DNA of 64,000 bases from assembly GCF_000315625.1 (NCBI RefSeq), contig NW_005434542.1, forward strand, positions 1 to 64,000. The letters are read 5' to 3'. Every line of letters starts with the position of its first letter. Within the stretch, counting starts at the first letter, position 1. The notes below the pieces were generated by a model. It worked only from the letters and a program-made list of their open reading frames with translations. It was not told the origin of the DNA and ran no database searches. The translations under genes were made by a program, and so were the position numbers. The stretch is from Guillardia theta CCMP2712 (lineage: Eukaryota; Cryptophyceae; Pyrenomonadales; Geminigeraceae). This document shows, piece by piece, positions 58,901 through 64,000 of the stretch.

Positions 58901-61760
58901 AATGTCGCCAGCGTACGTTCGGTCGTTCACTTTCGTCCTGTGCGCCCAGCTGCCCGACTGCTGCACGTTTGCTCTCGACCAATCCATGAAGCGGAGGGCC
59001 CGGTAGTGCTCGATGCTCTGGAGGTACCAGGGGTGGAAGGGGAAGCTCTTGGCCCTGTGCTCGAATCCGGGCATGATGACGCGGATGTTGCGGATGGGGT
59101 CGGCCGGGTTCGTTCGCTCGATGACGAGGAAGAAGCCGTTGTTGAAGACGGTAGACGGCTGAACCTCTACTTCCATCCTCCCGACTCCTCTCCTCACGCT
59201 CTTGATGTCCGACATGATCGGCGACAGGATCCCGTCGCCGTCGTAGGTCACCACGTACACCCCAGCAGGGGCATGCCCGTACAAGTCACGGATCATCATC
59301 GTGCCGACCCTCTGGTTGGGCTTCAGGCGAGTGGGGTAGTCGTTGTCTCCCAGCTGCAGCAGAGTCAGGGCCCAGCAGCAGCTCAGCAGGGAGCCAGCTC
59401 AGACATCACTCACCTCGATCGGGATGCCGGTGGCCCACGTGAAGGAGGTGAAGTCCTGCGGGATCCAGTCCCTGCTGGCCTTGAACACGTCGACGAACGT
59501 CCACTCGGTTGACCAGTCGCTGATCCCTCCCACGTTCATGCCGATGTCATGCTCGCACTGGTTCGGACGCGGAACTACCTCCGTGCAGCTCGCGCCAGCA
59601 AATCCCCTCCAGCACTCGCACGCCCCCTGCCAGCAAGTGCCGTGCACGCAGGCCGGGGAGCAGGGGACTTCTGCCTCCTGGTGGAGGTCAGCTGACGTGA
59701 AGGGCTCGATGAGAGGGACGCCGTTGATGTAGTTCTTGACTGCCCGCAGCTTGGGGGAGTCAGACAAACTCTCCATGAGGCCGTTGTTAGCGCAGTCCTT
59801 CCCTCCCGTCGGGCAGATCCCCGCGGGCTTGTAGAGCTCGGAGGTCACGAAGACGCCTCCTCCTATCCTCCGCCAGCGCTCGATGAAGTCCATGTAGATC
59901 CCCGTCATCCGAGGGTGCCGACTGGCATTGATCAGCTTCTGCTCCAGCTGAAGCTCGAGAGCAGCGTTCGCCGTCGCTGTCACCAGCGTGGTGGAGGCAG
60001 TGAGCGGCCCGTCCAGCACGCCATAGCCGTAGGTAGTCTCGCAAGGAAACACGTCGCGCGATATGCACATCTGGATGTTGTACACAGCAGCTCTGTGGCC
60101 GAAGGACCTTGCGTTGACCCACGAGCCGCCTCTGTACGCGAGGACCGGAACGTCCGGCCTCCCGGTCTTGATCAGGTAAATGGCGCGAAACCTCTGAATC
60201 AGCGTGTTGAGTTTCTGCTCGGAGTGCATGGAGTTTTCCCTCATCAGGTCAAGAATCTCGTTCACTGTGATGTTGGGATGCTTCAGGGGGAAGTCGAAGT
60301 CTTGGAACCATTCCCCCGTCGGGTCGTTGACAACGTCGGTCGTCTCCATCCCAAACTTCGCGCTGACTCCGAACGCGTCCACGAACTGAAGGTCAGAGCC
60401 GAAGTGGTCGGTGATCTCGGACACGAATTTGGTCGTGCTCACGACCCGCACCAGTCGAGGGACTGACATGTTGGACGCCCGCAGGTCATTGAAAGTCTTC
60501 GTCCATGCTCGGAACACGGCAAGTGACTTGGTTTTGTCCCAGTTGGCGTATCCTGTCCCCGAGCTCCACTCCACGTACACCTGGAGCGAGGGATCGAGAG
60601 TCGTCCCCACCAGAGTGGCGAACTTGGAGTTGTAGTCGTCAAACACATCTGTGCTGCTGACTGACTCGGGAGAAGGAGGAGGCATGCAGAACCAGGGAGA
60701 GGCATGAAGGGTGTTTGCAAGCTCGACCATGAGCTCGATCGCAACCCCTGGATCCACGACTGTCTTGTCCGCCGCCCCTGTCAGGACGTCGTCACGAGCC
60801 TTCCGCCATTGCTGGTGCCCCTGAGGCCCCTCGGGCAGAGCTCGGTGCTTCCAGAGCCGAGGAGCGTTGTTGGCCGGCCCGTCGTCACCGGGCCTGACAG
60901 TCTCCTGCCAGAACCCGAACCGGATAACCTGTAGTCCCCGCAGAGCTTCCAAGAACACGCTGGTGAAAGTGCTGGTGGAGAGGAAGTCCGGGCCATCCAG
61001 AGGGAGGATGCGGATGTTGCGAACCGGGTTTGTCTCGTTGGTGCGGACGATGCGGACCTCAACCCCGATCGCGGGGCTGACTGAGATGTAAATGTCTCGA
61101 GCATCGGAGTACTTGTCGTTGGGGACCCTCGGTATCACAGAAGCGTCTCCTCCGAACTGTATCTCCCCCTCGCCATCATACAGCACCACGTAGTTCCCAG
61201 CAGGGGTGTGGTTCCCGTATCGCCCGATGAAGGCTACGGCCTGGTCGAACTCCCCGGCATTCTTGTAGTACAACTTGGAAGGATAGGTCGGGCAGGTGGC
61301 TCCCCCGTCGATTCCTCCTTCCCCGCAAGCAGTTGTGTACGGCGGGGTCGAAGGAGTGTTGAAGCGATAAGTGATCATGTTACACACCAACTTCTTCGAG
61401 CCGTCAAGCCTGCAGGAGCTGTAGTACCTGTAGACCCACGGCATCAGGCGTGAAGGGGAGAGGACTGGAAGGGGAGGACAGGAGGGGAGGGGAGCTAGAG
61501 GAGGGCAGAGCAGAGCAGAGCAGAGCAGAGCAGAGCAGAGCAGAGCAGAGCAGATTTCTTTCATACCAGGGCGAGACGTGCATGAAGAGATCTCGAAATA
61601 CTCCAACGTCCACGGTGGAGAAATCAGGCCAGCCAGATGCCGACAAGGCAAAGCTGGGCTCGATGGGAGGAAGGTTTGCTCCGAGGGGACCCGGCTGAGC
61701 TGATATGCATGGAAATACGACGAGGAAAAGGAATAACATGCATTGTTTCGGCATTGTCAT
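52990..61760 (-). CDS. giant secreted protein: three glycosidase-like barrels, EGF modules, thrombospondin repeats
   Basis: Four exons join in phase to 2,843 codons: 61760-61567, 61427-59414, 59353-58700 and 58656-52990; introns are 139, 60 and 43 bp. It begins with a signal peptide (MTMPKQCMLFLFLVVFPCIS). Three barrel units of about 550-600 residues follow (roughly 25-640, 690-1200 and 1400-1950). Each has the pattern RNIRI, RFMDW or RFGFW, IELMVELAN, PWFxxP and DVKVYVE. Units 2 and 3 keep the glycosidase-like pair (EWTNEAW with LYESGQ; EHSNEVW with FYEAGP); unit 1 reads EWSSGTG and AYRGGS, so both Glu are gone. EGF-like modules (CVHGTCWQGACECWRGF; CSCNGHGRCSADQSSC) separate the units. After unit 3 come a Kre9/Knh-like strand domain (VTSPRAGDVWGEGERRMVRW), five thrombospondin type-1 repeats (WSSCSSSCGLG, WGACSATCGGG, WSSCSSTCGPG, WQQCNATCGGG, WSTCSGGCGLE), an EGF module (CSGHGTCSVDLKCECQEGW), CGVC repeats and a Cys-rich end. 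It is likely a cell-surface or matrix protein acting on polysaccharide; the glycosidase assignment is motif-based. Confidence 0.88.
61506..61553. repeat. (AGCAG)n pentanucleotide repeat
   Basis: About nine copies of CAGAG/AGCAG, inside the first intron of the giant secreted protein gene. Confidence 0.9.
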
Positions 61761-62087
61761 CAGATTTCTTGAAAGGATTTCACTTGAATGCTCAGATGGC
61801 ATCAGTTAACACAAAAAAAGGATGAAGAAAGAACCCAAGGGGGTACGAGAAGGAAACAACAAGGAGTTATGTGTTATGGTATCATATCATACTCCACTCT
61901 CCGCGCCTGATCGTTCCATCTCCTGCCTCTCCTCTCTCCTCATCTTCTACCATACTCCTTGTTCCTTGTCCGCCTGTCGTCTCCCTAGCCCACTGGATAC
62001 GTAAAATAAAAAAACTCATTCCCCCTCTTTGACCACCCCCTTGTTCCCAGAAAACCACCCCCTCCCTACACATCGACAGTATATCTC

Positions 62088-62337
62088 AAGCATTACCCCT
62101 ACCCCCTTTAGACTGGTTGGTCTCGACCCATTTTGCTACCCCTACCCCCTTTAGACTAGTTGGTCTTGACCCCCTTTGAGACTGGTTGGTCCTGACCCCC
62201 TTTGATAACCCTTACTCTTACCCCGTTGAGGACGGTTGGTCCCAACACCTACCCCCTTGAGACGTGCTGGTCTTAACCCCTACCCCCTTGAGACTGGTTG
62301 GTCTCAACCCCTACCCCCTTTAGACTGGTTGGTCGTG
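62088..62337. repeat. minisatellite with TACCCCC core
   Basis: Six to eight variable copies of a unit of about 35 bp made of ACCCCTACCCCCTTGAGAC followed by TGGTTGGTCTCA. Spacing is irregular and copies differ by several bases. It lies about 330 bp upstream of the giant gene. Confidence 0.8.
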
Positions 62338-62390
62338 GAAAGTAAAAAATCGGTCAGCCTGGCTGATCTTGAGGTGACCAATTTTTACTA

Positions 62391-62482
62391 AACTTCAAAC
62401 TTCAAACTTCAAACTTCAAACTTCAAACTTCAAACTTCAAAAATTCAAACTTCAAACTTCAAACTTCAAACTTCAAACTTCA
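62391..62482. repeat. (CAAACTT)n heptamer repeat
   Basis: About twelve copies of the 7-bp unit CAAACTT, interrupted once by AAAATT, with two more copies at 62520-62532 just before the GC island. Confidence 0.95.
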
Positions 62483-62499
62483 ACCCTAGGCAGCAGCAG

Positions 62500-62960
62500 A
62501 GGCAGTAGTACAAGAGTACAAACTTCAAACTTCCTTGAAACTTCGGAAGTTCCGGGGCCGGGCCCGGGTCCCGGAGACGGTCGGATCCGCCGGGGCTCCA
62601 CCCGGTGACAACCCGGCCCGGCACTGATACCATGGAAACTGGCGGTTCCGAGTTCCGAACTTCGGAACATGAAACGTGAACACGGTGGCCCGGCCACCCG
62701 GTGACCGGGGGGCCCGGACTCCCGGCCGGAACCCTGACCGGGACCGGACCGTACTCCCGCGGTCCGGCACGGCCCCGGCGGACCCGGTCCAGCGGGGCCG
62801 CCGCGGCGCGAGGGGGCCGCCGCCCCGGGACGCCCGGGGGCCTGTTAACTCAGTGACTTGACTTTGGAACTTACGGTCCGATTTTTTCAGTCACTGAGTC
62901 GTCGGAACAGTGGGTCCTGAGTGACTCCGATCATCGAGTCCGCCTCAGGCGGTAGCGGAG
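62500..62960. other. very GC-rich intergenic island
   Basis: Holds GGGGCCGGGCCCGGG (62553), GGTTCCGAGTTCCGAACTTC (62643), GGGGCCGCCGCGGCGCG (62793), AACTCAGTGACTTG (62847), GGAACTTACGGTCCG (62867) and CAGTCACTGAGTCG (62889). The last two words occur in the same order at 13350-13385. No coding signal beyond chance frames. Confidence 0.6.
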
Positions 62961-63074
62961 GACAGCGTCTGGAGGCGGTGATTGGATAGGAAATGAGGTC
63001 GACGCAAGTTGAGAAGGCGTGATGGCGTGACGAGGTCATAGAAAGAGGATCAGCGAGCCTTGCAAGATGACGCG

Positions 63075-63345
63075 AGGAGGAGTGAGAGGAAGAGGAGAGA
63101 AGAAGAGAGGAGAGAAGAGGAGAGAAGAAGAGAGGAGAGAAGAGGAGATATGCGAAGAAGAGAGGAGAGGAGAGAAGAGGAGAGAAGAGGAGAGGAGAGA
63201 AGAGGAGAGAAGAGGAGAGAAGAGAAGAGAAGAAGAGAGAAGAGGAGAGGAGAGGAGAGAAGAGGAGAGGAGAGGAGATGCGAAGAGAGAACACAAAAGC
63301 GGAGAGGAGGGGAGAGGAGAGGAGAGGAGAAAGAGGAGGGGATGA
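63075..63345. repeat. GAGAAGAG/GAGGAGA purine tract
   Basis: About 270 bp of nearly pure purine on the plus strand, made of GAGAAGAGGA-like units. Long Glu/Arg or Leu/Ser frames here are artefacts of the repeat. Confidence 0.9.
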
Positions 63346-63719
63346 AAGCAGACGAGTCGAGACGACGGGACGGGACGAGGCGAGGGGATGGGAAGTTGCT
63401 GACTGTTGTTTGAAGGACACGCATGCCGCCTCTGTCAGGAGTTGGGCTGACGAGGCTAAGGAAGAAGAAAGGACCAGGGCTGCGCTGCAAGCTCTTCATA
63501 GCAGCAGTGATAGGCCTTCAGGTGACATGCTCATATGCCCAGTAGCAGGGTCAGGAGGGGGTTGGTTGTTACCCTGGCCCGGCTCCCGCGACGGCTCTTG
63601 GGCTTACATTTTGTCCATCAGATCTTTGTTTTCGTCTACGTTCGACATCTATCTACACGTCGTCAGCAGTCTGTCCAGTAAGAATCCCTCTCGAAGCTCT
63701 GCTGGGATGCGTGTCGTGA

Positions 63720-64000
63720 CACCCTTGCAGCCAGCAGAGCTCGGATGAAGCCCCGCGAGGAGAACGACAGGAAGCTGAGTTCGATGAGAGGCGCTATGCT
63801 GGTTTGCAAGGAGATGAAATGAAGATTTTTGATCTGCACAGGTTGACTGATGCGATGCAGATGTTGAGAGGGAGGGAGAAGATGAGGAGGGGTGGAGGGG
63901 AAGAAGGCGCAGTCGCAAGAGAGGAGGGTGGAGAGAGAAGAGAGAAGACAGGAGGGAACGATCATTTGTGCTTGTTGTTGCATCCCGCTGTCTTTTCTCA
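63720..64000 (+). CDS. possible partial gene at window end
   Basis: From about 63735 the plus strand is open to the end of the window in a frame containing RYAGLQGDEMKIFDLHRLTD and AMQMLRGREKMRRGGGEEG, a charged, helical composition. No start, splice partner or family was recognised. It may be an internal exon of a gene continuing to the right. Confidence 0.25.

Noticed and set aside
63067-63499. Long Leu/Ser and Glu/Arg frames on both strands
   Set aside because: Artefact of the GAGAAGAG tract; no homologous or structured segment.

Overview
This window looks like nuclear DNA of a unicellular eukaryotic alga, most likely a cryptophyte of the Guillardia type. That assignment is inference. The sequence shows dense genes on both strands, many spliceosomal introns of only about 40-110 bp with GT/AG ends, a CCCTAAA (plant-type telomeric) array, a chloroplast-type stromal processing peptidase, and a protein starting with a signal peptide followed by a plastid-transit-like stretch with a Phe (expected for a plastid inside the endomembrane system). 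No bacterial operons, rRNA, tRNA or CRISPR array were seen. A 100-N assembly gap lies at 30151-30250.

Layout. 1-9.6 kb: low-complexity DNA, an intron-rich minus-strand gene of unknown function (about 2.95-4.83 kb) and a divergent plus-strand gene (5.36-8.30 kb), separated by an interstitial telomeric repeat. 9.6-12.3 kb: a minus-strand alpha-kinase whose kinase exons join in phase. 12.7-17.5 kb: mostly non-coding, with GC-rich islands. 17.9-22.4 kb: an SPP-like M16 metallopeptidase, converging on an armadillo-repeat gene (22.7-25.3 kb). 26 kb: a seven-blade WD40 sequence. 29.0-32.9 kb: a plastid-targeted Sti1-like/Tic40-like gene broken by the assembly gap. 33.1-36.4 kb: a secreted collagen-like protein, next to an exostosin-like glycosyltransferase (37.6-39.7 kb) and a GT25-family glycosyltransferase (39.9-42.8 kb). 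43.2-50.8 kb: five SHAQK(Y/H/F)F single-MYB genes, two of them a near-perfect inverted duplication, with an ankyrin-repeat gene among them. 51.9-52.8 kb: a small membrane protein. 53.0-61.8 kb: one giant secreted protein of about 2,842 residues with three glycosidase-like barrels, EGF modules and five thrombospondin type-1 repeats. 61.8-64 kb: tandem repeats, a GC island and a possible partial gene.

Shared themes. Two genes serve plastid protein import (SPP and the Tic40-like protein). Four encode secretory-pathway or extracellular products (collagen-like protein, two glycosyltransferases, giant modular protein). The MYB cluster is a local expansion of one transcription-factor subfamily with an unusual insertion in its DNA-binding domain. 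Almost every intergenic space carries related islands rich in TACCCC/GGGGTA runs and GC-rich blocks with an ACTCAGTGAC/GTCACTGAGT motif; these are not explained by any gene.
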